Below are positions 52,239 through 61,515 of a DNA stretch of 64,000 nt, in pieces. The DNA is from Sphingobacteriales bacterium 50-39 (lineage in GTDB: Bacteria > Bacteroidota > Bacteroidia > Chitinophagales > Chitinophagaceae). Position 1 is the stretch's first letter; every line of letters begins with the position of its first letter. The DNA is taken from NCBI GenBank assembly GCA_001898505.1, contig MKTZ01000014.1, positions 62,001-126,000 on the forward strand, in the 5' to 3' direction. The notes below the pieces were generated by a model. That model was not told where the DNA came from. It saw nothing but the letters and a program-made list of their open reading frames with translations, and did not search any database. The position numbers were made by a program, and so were the translations under genes.

Positions 52239-52576
52239 ATGAAATTTCCACAAAAATGGATGAACCACTGGTTCTTATTTTCAATACCGGATTGGGGGAT
52301 TATCAAAGTGATCATTGCTTATTATTTTAAAGCGCTGCCCAGCAAGGGGGTAAAACACAATTCGCAATCGAGGAGGGTGTAAACGGTTATGTCACATTAG
52401 GGCCGGGAGGGGCGCCTATAGGCATCGGATGGGAACTCGGCAGAATGATCTCAAAGACAGAATGGTACGACAACTTGAAAGAAACGTATTGGTTTCCTTT
52501 TCGGCAAAAGGTATTTGGGTATTATAAAAACAAATCCAGGAGATTCTATTTTGCTAAATTGTTAAATCCCATACTT
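52239..52576 (+). pseudogene. Possible remnant of a polymorphic-toxin or Rhs-type C-terminus
   Basis: Frame 3 gives a short ORF from ATG 52239 (MKFPQKWMNHWF...) that stops at the 52380 region. Another frame, open from 52331, reads GGKTQFAIEEGVNGYVTLGP, then GGAPIGIGWELGRMISKTEWYDN and FPFRQKVFGY. The GIGWELGR...TEWYDN...RQKxFGY pattern is like the extreme C-terminus of Rhs-type toxin-related proteins in Bacteroidota, as I remember them. The two frames meet at a run of five G (52346-52350), so a frameshift has probably broken one coding sequence. GC content is lower than in flanking DNA. Confidence 0.4.
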
Positions 52577-52960
52577 ATGAGGTTTATTACTATACTTTAT
52601 TATTACTCTTATGCTTTTTATAAAAAGGTGGATGATGAACCTCATGCAATGACAATCTTTGCACTGAGTTTTTGCGAAAGCTTACTAATAAACTTTATTG
52701 CCCAGTTCGTTACAGCACATTTTTTTTGCTATTCCTTCAGCACATGGGGCATGTTAGGGGTTATGATAGCATTTTTGATTCTTAATTACTTTCTTTTTAT
52801 TCGAACAGGCAGAGGGAAGAGGATAGTAAAAAGTACACCTCCGGTTATATATAGTAATAGAATTGCGAAAGTAATAGTGATCCTCTTTTTTGTTGTAACT
52901 ATCTCGTCATTGATATATGGGCCTATCGTACTTAAGGACCTTATTGAAAACTGCAAGTAA
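52577..52960 (+). CDS. Small membrane protein, possibly immunity-like
   Basis: 127 residues from ATG 52577 (MRFITILYYYSYAFYKK), in frame with the toxin-like remnant; ATG at 52445 would fuse the two (171 residues). It has four hydrophobic segments and a Lys-rich loop. YYYSYAFYKKVDDEPH and FALSFCESLLINF resemble small membrane proteins found beside toxin-like genes in Bacteroidota. Low GC compared with neighbours suggests transfer. No family is named with confidence. Confidence 0.55.
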   Translation: MRFITILYYYSYAFYKKVDDEPHAMTIFALSFCESLLINFIAQFVTAHFFCYSFSTWGMLGVMIAFLILNYFLFIRTGRGKRIVKSTPPVIYSNRIAKVIVILFFVVTISSLIYGPIVLKDLIENCK

Positions 52961-53083
52961 TCTATGTTCTTGACCGCTACAAGGTAAGGGAAGCTTTCAC
53001 GAATATGCGAACATTCAATATAAATAGACAGTCTTTATTGAAAAAAGAATTTTTGTAAGGCCAGTTGAGAGAATAGTACGGGG

Positions 53084-53510
53084 TTAAAAGCTGTGATGGC
53101 AACATTTGGCTGCATTGTTCTCGGCCATCCTGATAAGCCTGGCACGTGTGGACGAATGTTGGATCAAAGATTGGTTAATCTGCTTTCCATTCAAGACCTC
53201 CATGGGCGTTAGCCCGCCCAGCACATGATGGGGACGATTGTTGTAGTCATCAATGACCCTATCGAGATAATCGGCCAGTGCCGCCGCATTTGGGATGTCA
53301 TAACAGTAGAGGAACCTGGATTTGAGCTGCTTATTAGCTTCGGTCATGGAGTTGGAAAACTCGACATCAACCTGGGCGGTCAACAATTGAATGGATCACC
53401 GGTCCCTTGTTCTCCGATCCATCGTCCATGATCACCTGGCATTGGCTCTTGTTCCAGGGAATTAAAGCTGACCCGCAGTCTCTTTCGGACCAAGAGATAA
53501 AGTTTGTGTT
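53084..53510 (-). pseudogene. Broken transposase (integrase-core IS) remnant
   Basis: The intact piece (53386-53084) reads FSNSMTEANKQLKSRFLYC and DDYNNRPHHVLGGLTPMEVLNG, the C-terminal part of an integrase-core (DDE) transposase. Just upstream another frame reads QVIMDDGSENKGP, containing the second Asp, then stops at VDRPG. A frameshift near 53387 and loss of the N-terminal half leave it non-functional. No terminal inverted repeats were seen. Confidence 0.75.
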
Positions 53511-53711
53511 AAACCCCAACATTAGATATCCAAGTCGTTAGCATGTCTGGGTTTAAATTTAAAATATGAACCTGGATAAAACGAAAGATTCGATCATAGT
53601 TACAATTATGGGTAGGCGACGTCTTATGGCCCATTGAAGCCTTGTCGCCTTAATACTACAATCGGCGTTAAGGGATAGTAGTTAGTTTTATGATATTAAA
53701 AGTCATTTCGG

Positions 53712-54014
53712 TTGCTGTACTTTTGTCTAGTTATTACCCTGATGGGTCGAAGGAGACTAATGGCGCATGATCCGATCTCAGCTCTCAAAAATAAAACCTA
53801 TGTAGATAGTACGCAGTTTATGATTCCCAAAAACAAGAGCTTTGCAGGTAAGGGTGAAGTTCGTGCGGTAGGATTTGGCTACCCCATAGATAGTGGTGGA
53901 ATTTCGATTGACAAGGACACGGTGCGAATAGATTTATTCTTTAATGAATACGACTGTCATAAGAAAACGTCTACGGGGTGGAATGGAAAATATGTCATTT
54001 TCTGGCAGCATTAA
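53712..54014 (+). CDS. Small hypothetical protein in the accessory patch
   Basis: Up to 100 residues; ATG at 53742 or 53760 (MAHDPISALKNK) may be the true start. It is hydrophilic, with no recognised motif (blocks STQFMIPKNKSF and EVRAVGFGYPIDSGG). It may be a fragment of a larger gene. The 53511-53711 gap before it holds a GGCGAC/GTCGCC inverted pair with a long loop and nothing else I could identify. Confidence 0.4.
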   Translation: MLYFCLVITLMGRRRLMAHDPISALKNKTYVDSTQFMIPKNKSFAGKGEVRAVGFGYPIDSGGISIDKDTVRIDLFFNEYDCHKKTSTGWNGKYVIFWQH

Positions 54015-54062
54015 GGGCCGACACACCCCGCAGAAACCCCAATTATCACCTAATTTCGCCCC

Positions 54063-54299
54063 ATGGAAGAAATCCTACACATCCCCGTTGACTACCAGGG
54101 CGTCGAAAGAGAGTTCGAGGCTAGAGTACAGGTATGGCAATACGGGCACCGATGGTTCGTCCAGGTAGAAGGGGTGGAACTGGTATTCGAGAGGGATGAT
54201 GCCGGTGCGTACCGCGCCCTGACACCGGAAGGGTATGCTGGAAAGCTCCCCGACCGGGGGCTGGTACAGGCGATAGCCGAAGTGCTGGATGCGCTGTAG
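54063..54299 (+). CDS. Small conserved-looking hypothetical protein
   Basis: 78 residues, acidic, with a beta-strand-like pattern (ILHIPVDYQGVEREFEARV, then VWQYGHRWFVQVEGVELVFER). It resembles small uncharacterised Chitinophagaceae proteins. Its codon and GC usage return to the genome norm, so the accessory patch appears to end before it. Confidence 0.6.
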   Translation: MEEILHIPVDYQGVEREFEARVQVWQYGHRWFVQVEGVELVFERDDAGAYRALTPEGYAGKLPDRGLVQAIAEVLDAL

Positions 54300-54310
54300 T
54301 TTGTTCGGGC

Positions 54311-54928
54311 TTATGCACGTTTAAAGGAGCAGAAAAGGAAATTCTGCACCGTATTAAAGGGAGTAAGATGATCTTCTGTAATGCACTTTAATTTAAGGAA
54401 ACCTTTGTTCAATTCCCGGGTAAGCTCCTGCTCAGTATATTGATGAATAGGAAGGCCGCTACATTTTTGAGGACCATTTTCCGAGAAAGTGCCAATAATA
54501 GCATAACCACCGGTATTTATAGCTGCACCGGCAATCGACAGGTAGCGGTTGACCTGGCGCCGTTGCGTAAGAAAATGAAAGGTCGCACGATCATGCCAAA
54601 GATCGTAGGGGGCGTTTGGTTGAAAGTCGGTGATGTCTGAAACAACCCATTTGACAAGAGAAGCCTTTTCCCCCAGGCGAAGCTGCGCTCGCTGCAGCGC
54701 TTCTTCAGAAATATCCAGAACGGTAATATCCTGGAACCCTTCTTCCAGCAGAAAGTCAACGAGGCGACTGTCACCGCCACCAATATCTATGACCCGCGCA
54801 TTCCTGGGCAGATGAAAAGTATCGATAAAGTCCAGCGAGGTCCGGGGAACCGCTTGCGTCCAGCTCAACTGCGCCGGCGTTTTTGTGCCGTAGATCTTTT
54901 CCCAGTGTGCTTTACTGTCCATGTCCAT
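54311..54928 (-). CDS. Class I SAM-dependent methyltransferase
   Basis: About 205 residues. Motif I is VIDIGGGDSRLVDFLLEEG (about 40-58), motif II TVLDISEEAL, and a DITDF post-motif; the later YDLWHDRATFHFLT resembles small thiopurine- or tellurite-type methyltransferases. The substrate is unknown. ATG at 54928 (MDMDSKAHWEKIYG) is preferred to 54964. It is divergent from the copper operon. Confidence 0.88.
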   Translation of the reverse strand: MDMDSKAHWEKIYGTKTPAQLSWTQAVPRTSLDFIDTFHLPRNARVIDIGGGDSRLVDFLLEEGFQDITVLDISEEALQRAQLRLGEKASLVKWVVSDITDFQPNAPYDLWHDRATFHFLTQRRQVNRYLSIAGAAINTGGYAIIGTFSENGPQKCSGLPIHQYTEQELTRELNKGFLKLKCITEDHLTPFNTVQNFLFCSFKRA

Positions 54929-54973
54929 GACACAAAGATAGCCTGTTTTTAGACCTTTTAACAAAAGCTCATT

Positions 54974-55002
54974 TTGACAGTCAAAAATTAAAATTACTTT
55001 TG
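54974..55002 (+). promoter_or_regulatory. Promoter of the copper efflux operon
   Basis: -33 TTG (54974-54976), an 18-base spacer and -7 TACTTTTG (54995-55002) match the Bacteroidota consensus fully. Transcription would start only a few bases before the ATG at 55016, so the first gene has a very short leader. Confidence 0.65.
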
Positions 55003-55015
55003 TATTAGCGTTTTC

Positions 55016-55432
55016 ATGAAAAAAACCCTGGCAGCCATATTAGCCATTATCTATCTCTCCACTTCCATGGGGGCCACTATCCATCTGCATTACTGTATGG
55101 GTAAGCTGGTCGAGTGGGGTTTGATTGACCGGTCCGGCAAGGATTGTGCTTTCTGCGGGATGCCCGCCATGCGGTCGGCAGACGGATGTGTGGTCGGCTC
55201 AAATGATTGCTGCCGGGATGAATACCGGCAGATAAAGACGGATAAGGACCAAAAGTTCGTTCAAAGTTCTATCGAACTTGTTAAAATTGCTCCTTTAGAA
55301 GCTATCCTCTCCGATAATCTATGGACGGATTCCTTTATCACTTCTTCTGTCCTGGCGCTTCCTGTAGTTAAAGGACCGCCGTTGATTTCAGATATCCCTG
55401 TTTTCCTGCGTAACTGCAATTTCCGCATTTGA
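55016..55432 (+). CDS. HYC_CC_PP family protein
   Basis: 138 residues with a signal peptide (LAAILAIIYLSTSMGATIH). It carries the family name motifs: HYC (IHLHYCMG), CAFCGM, NDCCRDE and a late PP (VKGPPLI). These Cys/His pairs suggest metal binding outside the cytoplasm. First gene of the copper/silver efflux operon; two hairpins separate it from the next gene. Confidence 0.88.
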   Translation: MKKTLAAILAIIYLSTSMGATIHLHYCMGKLVEWGLIDRSGKDCAFCGMPAMRSADGCVVGSNDCCRDEYRQIKTDKDQKFVQSSIELVKIAPLEAILSDNLWTDSFITSSVLALPVVKGPPLISDIPVFLRNCNFRI

Positions 55433-55474
55433 TTTATTCCTGTCTGATGCAGCCTGGCATTCTGTCGGGCTTTC

Positions 55475-55525
55475 GTGCTTTAACCTGTTAAAGCACATGA
55501 TTTCATAACGGGCCTGTTGCCCGTT
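55475..55525 (+). promoter_or_regulatory. Two hairpins between the HYC_CC_PP and HMBD genes
   Basis: GTGCTTTAA (55475-55483) and TTAAAGCAC (55488-55496) form a 9-bp stem; AACGGGC (55507-55513) and GCCCGTT (55519-55525) form a 7-bp stem. No T-tract follows, so they more likely affect mRNA processing or partial read-through than full termination. Confidence 0.45.
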
Positions 55526-55566
55526 GTCCAAAGGATATATATTTCTCATGATTAAATTTTAATGAT

Positions 55567-55812
55567 ATGAAAACGATTAAAGCGTTGGTTACTTTAGTAT
55601 TTGCTATTGGTATTGTCTCTTTTGCAAATGCCCAAAATAAAGCGGGGAAAAAAGATAGCACCCGGCACACGGTGTACACCTGTCCCATGCATCCGGATTT
55701 TGTTGCTGACAAGCCCGGCAAATGCCCTAAATGCGGCATGGAGCTGGTAGAAAAGAAATCTCCTGCTCATGGACGGCACAAGAAGGATTCCACCGGCATG
55801 AAAATGAACTAA
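55567..55812 (+). CDS. Secreted heavy-metal-binding domain (HMBD) protein
   Basis: 81 residues: signal peptide (LVTLVFAIGIVSFANAQ) and one HMBD (YTCPMHPDFV...PGKCPKCGMELV) with two CxxC-like Cys pairs, followed by a His/Lys-rich tail. It probably delivers or buffers Cu(I)/Ag(I) in the periplasm. It ends one base before cusA starts, so translation is likely coupled. The same domain opens both adaptors downstream. Confidence 0.9.
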   Translation: MKTIKALVTLVFAIGIVSFANAQNKAGKKDSTRHTVYTCPMHPDFVADKPGKCPKCGMELVEKKSPAHGRHKKDSTGMKMN

Positions 55813-55813
55813 C

Positions 55814-58800
55814 ATGGTCCAGAGATTAATTGAATGGTCCCTGCGCAACAGGCTTGTCGTGCTGCTGATGGCGGCGGGCCTGTTTGCCTGGGGGTTGCTC
55901 TCGGTGGAGCGAAACCCCATCGATGCCATCCCCGATCTGTCCGAGAACCAGGTGATCGTATTTACAGAATGGATGGGACGCAGCCCCCAGATCATGGAAG
56001 ACCAGGTGACTTATCCATTGGTGAGCAATCTACAGGGTATCCCCAAAGTAAAGAACGTACGTGGGACCTCCATGTTCGGGATGAGCTTTGTATATATCAT
56101 CTTCAACGATGACGTAGATGTTTATTGGGCGCGGACGCGGGTGCTGGAACGACTAAGCTATGCGCAGCGACTGCTGCCGGCAGGAGTGACTCCGTCGCTC
56201 GGACCGGACGGAACGGGTGTCGGGCATGTGTTCTGGTACACGCTCTCGGCCAAACAGATGGACTTAGGAGAGCAGCGAGCCCTGCAGGACTGGTACGTCA
56301 AGCTGGGATTGCAGACCGTCCCCGGGGTGGCGGAAGTGGCTTCCTTCGGAGGGTTTGAGAAACAGTATCAGCTGGCTGTCGACCCTGTCAAGCTCCAGTA
56401 TTATAATGTATCCATGATGGATGTGATGAGCAAGGTTCGCGCAGGCAATAATGACGTTGGGGGGCGAAAATTCGAGATAGGCGATATGGCGTATATCATC
56501 CGGGGCCTGGGATACGTAAAAAATAAAGGGGACCTGGAGAACATTGCTGTCGGAAATTACAAAGGCATTCCCGTTCGTGTAAGCGACGTCGGGAGTGTGC
56601 AGATGGGGGGCGATCTTCGCCTGGGCATTTTCGACGAGAATGGCGAGGGAGAAGTGGTGGGTGGCATCGTGGTCATGCGGTATGGCGAAAATGCGGATAA
56701 GGTGATAGAGAATGTAAAGAAGAAAATGGCGGACCTCCAGCGCGGGCTGCCGGAAGGGGTGACTTTTAAGGTGGCGTACGACCGGAGTGAACTGATCAAG
56801 GCCGCCGTTGGGAATGTAAAGGACAAGCTCATCGAAGAAATGATTGTAGTGTCCGTCATCGTTATGCTGTTCCTCCTGCACTGGCGGAGCGCACTTAGCA
56901 TTATCATCCAGATACCTCTGACAGTGGCAACGAGCTTTATCCTGCTGAATGCTTTCGGCTTATCCTCCAACATCATGTCCCTCACGGGCATCGCCCTTGC
57001 CATCGGCGTCATCGTAGACAATGGGATCATTATGTCGGAGAACTCCTATCGTCACCTGGCAGAGGAACAGCAGCGGCTGCCTGCCGGACAGCGGTTAGCA
57101 ACGGCAACACGCCTGGAAGTCATCCGCCGGGCCTGTATCCAGGTATCCAGGGGCGTATTCTTTTCCACGGTCATCATTATTACCTCCTTCCTGCCGGTGT
57201 TCCTGCTGACAGGACAAGAGGGCAAGCTATTCCATCCGTTGGCCTATACAAAGACCTTTATCCTGGTGGTGGATGCTTTGCTGGTAATCACACTGGCGCC
57301 GGTGTTGATCTCACTCTTTATGAAAGGCCGGTTCCGGCCGGAATCGGCTAACCCTATAAACCGGGTGCTGGAAAGGATCTATGAGCCGGTGATCCGGGCC
57401 TGTATCAAATGGCGAAAAACCACTATCGGCCTCAATATTCTGGCGCTGCTTGTCAGCATTCCCCTGCTCCTCAGCCTGGGACGGGAGTTCATGCCGCCGC
57501 TGGACGAAGGTTCGCTGCTCTTCATGCCTGTGACCCTGCCGGATGTCTCCAATTCGGAGGTAAAACGCTTGTTACAGGTACAGGACAAGATCATCAAGAC
57601 GGTGCCGGAAGTAGACAATGTGCTGGGCAAGGCGGGCAGAGCCGGTACGGCTACAGATAATTCCCCGATTTCCATGATCGAGACCATTGTCCTGCTCAAA
57701 CCCAAGGCGCAATGGCGTGCCGGGGTGACGAAGGACAGTCTTATCCGGGAACTGAATGAAAAGTTGCAGATACCGGGTGTCACTAACGGATGGACCCAGC
57801 CGATCATCAACCGCATCAATATGCTCTCTACCGGCATCCGAACAGATGTGGGGGTCAAAGTATATGGGCAGAACCTGGATTCGATCAACGTGTTCGCTCA
57901 GCAAATCCGGAATGCGCTCAATGGTATCCCGGGAGTGAAAGACCTTTATGTAGAGCCCATCACCGGAGGCAAGTATATCGACATAGCGGTCAAAAGAGAC
58001 GAAATAGGCCGGTACGGGCTGAGCGTAGACGATGTCAATACTATCATCGAAAGCGCCCTGGGTGGTATGAAGCTGACTACCACGGTAGAAGGCCGGCAGC
58101 GGTTTTCTGTGAACATACGATTTGGCCAGGATTTCCGGAATAATTTACAGGCGTTGAGACGCCTGCAGGTGCCTACCATGAATTTTGGCCCTGTTCCTCT
58201 GGAAGCCGTGGCGGATATAAAGTTCACGGAAGGGCCGCCGATGATCAATTCGGAAAATGCTGCCCTTCGGGGCGCCGTATTGTTCAATGTCCGGGATCGT
58301 GACCTCGCGGGTACGGTAAGAGACGCGCAGGACAAACTGGATAAGTTATTGACAAGGCTGCCGAAGGGCTATTATATCGAATGGAGCGGGCAGTATGAGA
58401 ACCTGATCCGGAGCGAGCGGACCCTGAAGCTGATCCTGCCCGTAGTACTGCTTATCATCTTCCTGGCCATGTACTTTGCGTTCCATTCTGCCCGGGAGGC
58501 GTTCTTTAGTTTGATCTCCATCCCCTTTGCCTTGATCGGGGGCGCCTTTATGGTGTACTTCTGGGGAGTAAACCTGTCGGCGGCAGTAGCGGTAGGGTTC
58601 ATCGCGCTTTTCGGGTTGGCGGTGGAGACGGGCATTGTAATGGTTATTTATCTCAACGATGCCATGCAGCAGCTGGTTGCCCAAAAGGGCAATTCAAAGG
58701 AAGCGATTACCCGGGAGGATCTGAGGGAGTATGTGATCGCAGGAGCCGCGAAACGATTGCGGCCAAAGCTGATGACGGTGTCCGTGTCCTTGTTTGCGTT

Positions 58801-58987
58801 GATACCCATTCTATGGAGCAGCGGTGTAGGCAGTGATGTAATGAAGCCTATTGTATTGCCCATGGTTGGCGGCGTGATCACATCCGCGACACATATCCTG
58901 CTGGTAACGCCCCTGATCTTTTTGATGACCAAGGAATATGAATTAAAAAAATATGGGAGCATCGATGTCCTGGATGCAAAACACTAA
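55814..58987 (+). CDS. cusA: CusA/CzcA-type heavy-metal RND efflux pump
   Basis: 1057 residues with twelve membrane segments and two large periplasmic loops, standard for the family. Met residues in SMIETIVLLKP, RINMLSTGIRTDVG and ALGGMKLTTTVEGRQRF fall where CusA has its Cu(I)/Ag(I)-binding methionines, which favours copper/silver over zinc/cobalt. The proton-relay region is in the fourth and tenth helices (for example GIALAIGVIVDNGIIM). It forms a tripartite complex with the TolC-type protein and the adaptors encoded next. Confidence 0.94.
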   Translation: MVQRLIEWSLRNRLVVLLMAAGLFAWGLLSVERNPIDAIPDLSENQVIVFTEWMGRSPQIMEDQVTYPLVSNLQGIPKVKNVRGTSMFGMSFVYIIFNDDVDVYWARTRVLERLSYAQRLLPAGVTPSLGPDGTGVGHVFWYTLSAKQMDLGEQRALQDWYVKLGLQTVPGVAEVASFGGFEKQYQLAVDPVKLQYYNVSMMDVMSKVRAGNNDVGGRKFEIGDMAYIIRGLGYVKNKGDLENIAVGNYKGIPVRVSDVGSVQMGGDLRLGIFDENGEGEVVGGIVVMRYGENADKVIENVKKKMADLQRGLPEGVTFKVAYDRSELIKAAVGNVKDKLIEEMIVVSVIVMLFLLHWRSALSIIIQIPLTVATSFILLNAFGLSSNIMSLTGIALAIGVIVDNGIIMSENSYRHLAEEQQRLPAGQRLATATRLEVIRRACIQVSRGVFFSTVIIITSFLPVFLLTGQEGKLFHPLAYTKTFILVVDALLVITLAPVLISLFMKGRFRPESANPINRVLERIYEPVIRACIKWRKTTIGLNILALLVSIPLLLSLGREFMPPLDEGSLLFMPVTLPDVSNSEVKRLLQVQDKIIKTVPEVDNVLGKAGRAGTATDNSPISMIETIVLLKPKAQWRAGVTKDSLIRELNEKLQIPGVTNGWTQPIINRINMLSTGIRTDVGVKVYGQNLDSINVFAQQIRNALNGIPGVKDLYVEPITGGKYIDIAVKRDEIGRYGLSVDDVNTIIESALGGMKLTTTVEGRQRFSVNIRFGQDFRNNLQALRRLQVPTMNFGPVPLEAVADIKFTEGPPMINSENAALRGAVLFNVRDRDLAGTVRDAQDKLDKLLTRLPKGYYIEWSGQYENLIRSERTLKLILPVVLLIIFLAMYFAFHSAREAFFSLISIPFALIGGAFMVYFWGVNLSAAVAVGFIALFGLAVETGIVMVIYLNDAMQQLVAQKGNSKEAITREDLREYVIAGAAKRLRPKLMTVSVSLFALIPILWSSGVGSDVMKPIVLPMVGGVITSATHILLVTPLIFLMTKEYELKKYGSIDVLDAKH

Positions 58988-58991
58988 TGCC

Positions 58992-60242
58992 ATGAACAAG
59001 ATAATATTAATCATCATAACGATCCTTGGCAGCCTGACAGCAAAGCCCCAGGTAATGACGGGACTGGACAGCATTTGTGCGGCCATCCGTGAGGGTAATC
59101 CTTCGCTAAGGTCCTCGGACGCATTGATCCGTTCCCTGGATGAGGCCGCAAAAGGAGCCCGGAGCTGGGACGCGCCACTGCTGAGCACGGGATTGTGGAT
59201 GACGCCTTATAATCCCAATCTCTGGAAAAGGCAGGCTGATGGCAGCCCCGGAATGGGGCAATATATGGTCTCGGCAGAACAAATGCTTCCCAACCGCCGC
59301 AGGCTGGATGCGGAAGAAGCCTATATGCAGGGCATGTCTGCAGTGGAGAAGCAAAAGAAAGGCGCCGCATTGAATGAACTATATGCGGCGGCAAGACAGA
59401 ACTATTACCAATGGATGATGATTCAAAAAAAGCTAAAGGTGCTGGATCAAAATACAAAGCTGCTGGATTTTATGATCCGCGATGCGGAACTGAAATACAA
59501 AAACAACCTGGGCAGGATCAATGTCTATTATAAAGCAAAGGCTGCCCTTGGGAATGTGGAAAGCATACGGATAGATCTGGAGAATGAGATCGTTCAAAAA
59601 AGAGTGATGCTGAATACGTTGATGCATCGGGACAAATCCATGGTCTTTGAGATCGACACGGCTTATTCTATAAACGACTTCTCTGTGCCTGCAGTCGATA
59701 GCGCCTATCTGTCGGAGGCACGCAGCGATATCAAAGCGGTGCAGCAGGACATCCGGCTGACAGGCTTGCAGCAGCAGGCGGAACGAGTGAAGCTAAAACC
59801 GGAGTTTGGCGTACGGTTCGATCATATGTTCGGGTTTGGGGGAGTGCCGATGCAGTATTCCTTAATGGGCATGATCCGCCTGCCGGTGGCCTGGTCGTCC
59901 AGGGGCGCACGGGCGAATATCGAAAGCCTTAAGTGGAAAACAGAAGCATTGAATCAGGAAAAGGAAAAAATGATCAATGAGGCAGAAGGGTCTTATTATG
60001 GCCTGCAACAGGAGATCGCTTCCAAACAACGACAGCTCCGGGTGCTGGATGAGAAAGTGATCCCTGCTCTGCAAAAGAACTATCAGACGATGCTGCTGGC
60101 CTATGAGCAGAATACCGAAGAGCTATTCAACCTTTACGATGCCTGGGAAACGCTGAATAGCACCCAGTTGGAGTATTGGGATAGGGTACAGCAATTGCTC
60201 CTTATGCAGGTGGAATTGCAACGGATATTGGAAATAAAATAA
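58992..60242 (+). CDS. TolC-family outer-membrane efflux protein (CusC-type)
   Basis: About 416 residues from ATG 58992 (MNKIILIIITILG); the earlier start at 58953 would overlap cusA. It has a signal peptide and long helical repeats typical of TolC proteins (DALIRSLDEAAKGARSW, AEEAYMQGMSAVEKQKKGA, and DEKVIPALQKNYQTMLLAYEQN). It provides the outer-membrane channel for the CusA pump. It starts 4 bases after cusA and ends 5 bases before the first adaptor. Confidence 0.9.
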   Translation: MNKIILIIITILGSLTAKPQVMTGLDSICAAIREGNPSLRSSDALIRSLDEAAKGARSWDAPLLSTGLWMTPYNPNLWKRQADGSPGMGQYMVSAEQMLPNRRRLDAEEAYMQGMSAVEKQKKGAALNELYAAARQNYYQWMMIQKKLKVLDQNTKLLDFMIRDAELKYKNNLGRINVYYKAKAALGNVESIRIDLENEIVQKRVMLNTLMHRDKSMVFEIDTAYSINDFSVPAVDSAYLSEARSDIKAVQQDIRLTGLQQQAERVKLKPEFGVRFDHMFGFGGVPMQYSLMGMIRLPVAWSSRGARANIESLKWKTEALNQEKEKMINEAEGSYYGLQQEIASKQRQLRVLDEKVIPALQKNYQTMLLAYEQNTEELFNLYDAWETLNSTQLEYWDRVQQLLLMQVELQRILEIK

Positions 60243-60247
60243 AAAAG

Positions 60248-61513
60248 ATGAAAAAGATTTATCGGAAAGGTGTTCGATGGATGGCCGCCATAATGGCGTT
60301 ATATCTGCTGGCGGCCTGTAACGGTAAAGGAAAGCAGCCGGATCATAAAATCAATGTAGCGGCGCCGGCAAAGGAGGTTTGGACCTGTTCCATGCATCCC
60401 GAGATCATCCGGGACAAGCCGGGCGTCTGCCCCATCTGTGGGATGGACCTGGTGCGTAAAAAAGAGGACCTGACCAGGCTGACGGATGTCCGGTTGGACG
60501 AGCTGTTGCAGCCCACGGATCGTTTTGTCGTCTCTTCCATTCCAGTGACTGCCCTGCAAAAGGAGAGGGTAGCGGCTGAAGTGAAGGCGCTTGGCGTCGT
60601 GAGCTACGATACGCGCCTGATCAATACTATTTCAGCCAGGGTGTCCGGGCGTATTGAAAAATTGTATGTGCATTACCGGTACCAGCATGTACATAAGGGC
60701 GCCCGGATCATGGACATCTATAGCCCTGAACTGGCGACTGGGGAACAGGAGCTGCTGTTCATGCTAAAGAATGACCCGGACAATACTACCCTGATCGAAG
60801 CTGCAAAGCAAAAGCTGCTCCTGCTGGGAATGAGCGAAGGACAATTACAGGAAGTGATCAGGACAGGGCGGCCGTCCCTCACCGTTGCAGTGTACAGCAA
60901 TTACAGCGGGCATATCCACGAAGCAGGCAATACCATGCCTGATGCGGGAGAACCCCTGCAGCGTACGGATGTATCGGCAACCATGGGAGAGCTTCCGGTA
61001 AAAGAAGGAATGTATGTTGGAAAAGGGCAGACGGTATTTCAATTGTTCAATACGGACCGAAGCTGGGTGTTGCTGCAGTTGCTTCCGGAACAGGCCCCGG
61101 TAAAGACTGGTGACGCGGTCCGCATAGCACCGGAGACAGCCCCTGATCATAATTTCCGGGGAAGGATCGACTTTATCGAACCGGCTTTCCGGAAAGAGAG
61201 TAAAACACTTACGGCCAGGGTATATTTTGACAATAGCACCCTGCAGATCCCCATCGGCAGCCAGGTAACCGCTACCATTTTCCCCAGCCCTGCCACCGGT
61301 GACTGGCTTCCAAGGGAGTCAGTGTTGTCCCTGGGTACTGACCAGGTGGTTTTTGTACGTGAAGATGGCGGGTTCAAGGCTCACAAGGTGGAGACGGGTA
61401 TGGACTACCGTGACCGGGTACAGATCCTGTCCGGGCTCACAGAGGTGGACTCCGTAGCGGCCAACGCGCAGTATTTAATGGATAGTGAAAGTTTTATCAG
61501 GATAAAAAAATAA
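60248..61513 (+). CDS. Efflux RND adaptor lipoprotein with HMBD, copy 1 (CusB-like)
   Basis: 421 residues: lipobox (LLAACNGKG), an HMBD (WTCSMHPEIIRDKPGVCPICGMDLV, about 40-70), and an adaptor body with barrel-sandwich and beta-barrel blocks (NTISARVSGRIEKLYVHYRYQHVHKGARI; KEGMYVGKGQTVFQLF). It joins CusA to the TolC protein and may hand over metal. A second adaptor follows after only 2 bases. Confidence 0.92.
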   Translation: MKKIYRKGVRWMAAIMALYLLAACNGKGKQPDHKINVAAPAKEVWTCSMHPEIIRDKPGVCPICGMDLVRKKEDLTRLTDVRLDELLQPTDRFVVSSIPVTALQKERVAAEVKALGVVSYDTRLINTISARVSGRIEKLYVHYRYQHVHKGARIMDIYSPELATGEQELLFMLKNDPDNTTLIEAAKQKLLLLGMSEGQLQEVIRTGRPSLTVAVYSNYSGHIHEAGNTMPDAGEPLQRTDVSATMGELPVKEGMYVGKGQTVFQLFNTDRSWVLLQLLPEQAPVKTGDAVRIAPETAPDHNFRGRIDFIEPAFRKESKTLTARVYFDNSTLQIPIGSQVTATIFPSPATGDWLPRESVLSLGTDQVVFVREDGGFKAHKVETGMDYRDRVQILSGLTEVDSVAANAQYLMDSESFIRIKK

Positions 61514-61515
61514 AT

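Noticed and set aside
52189-52300. Fluoride riboswitch upstream of crcB
   Set aside because: None of the conserved motif or pseudoknot sequence could be recognised; only an AT-rich dyad is present.
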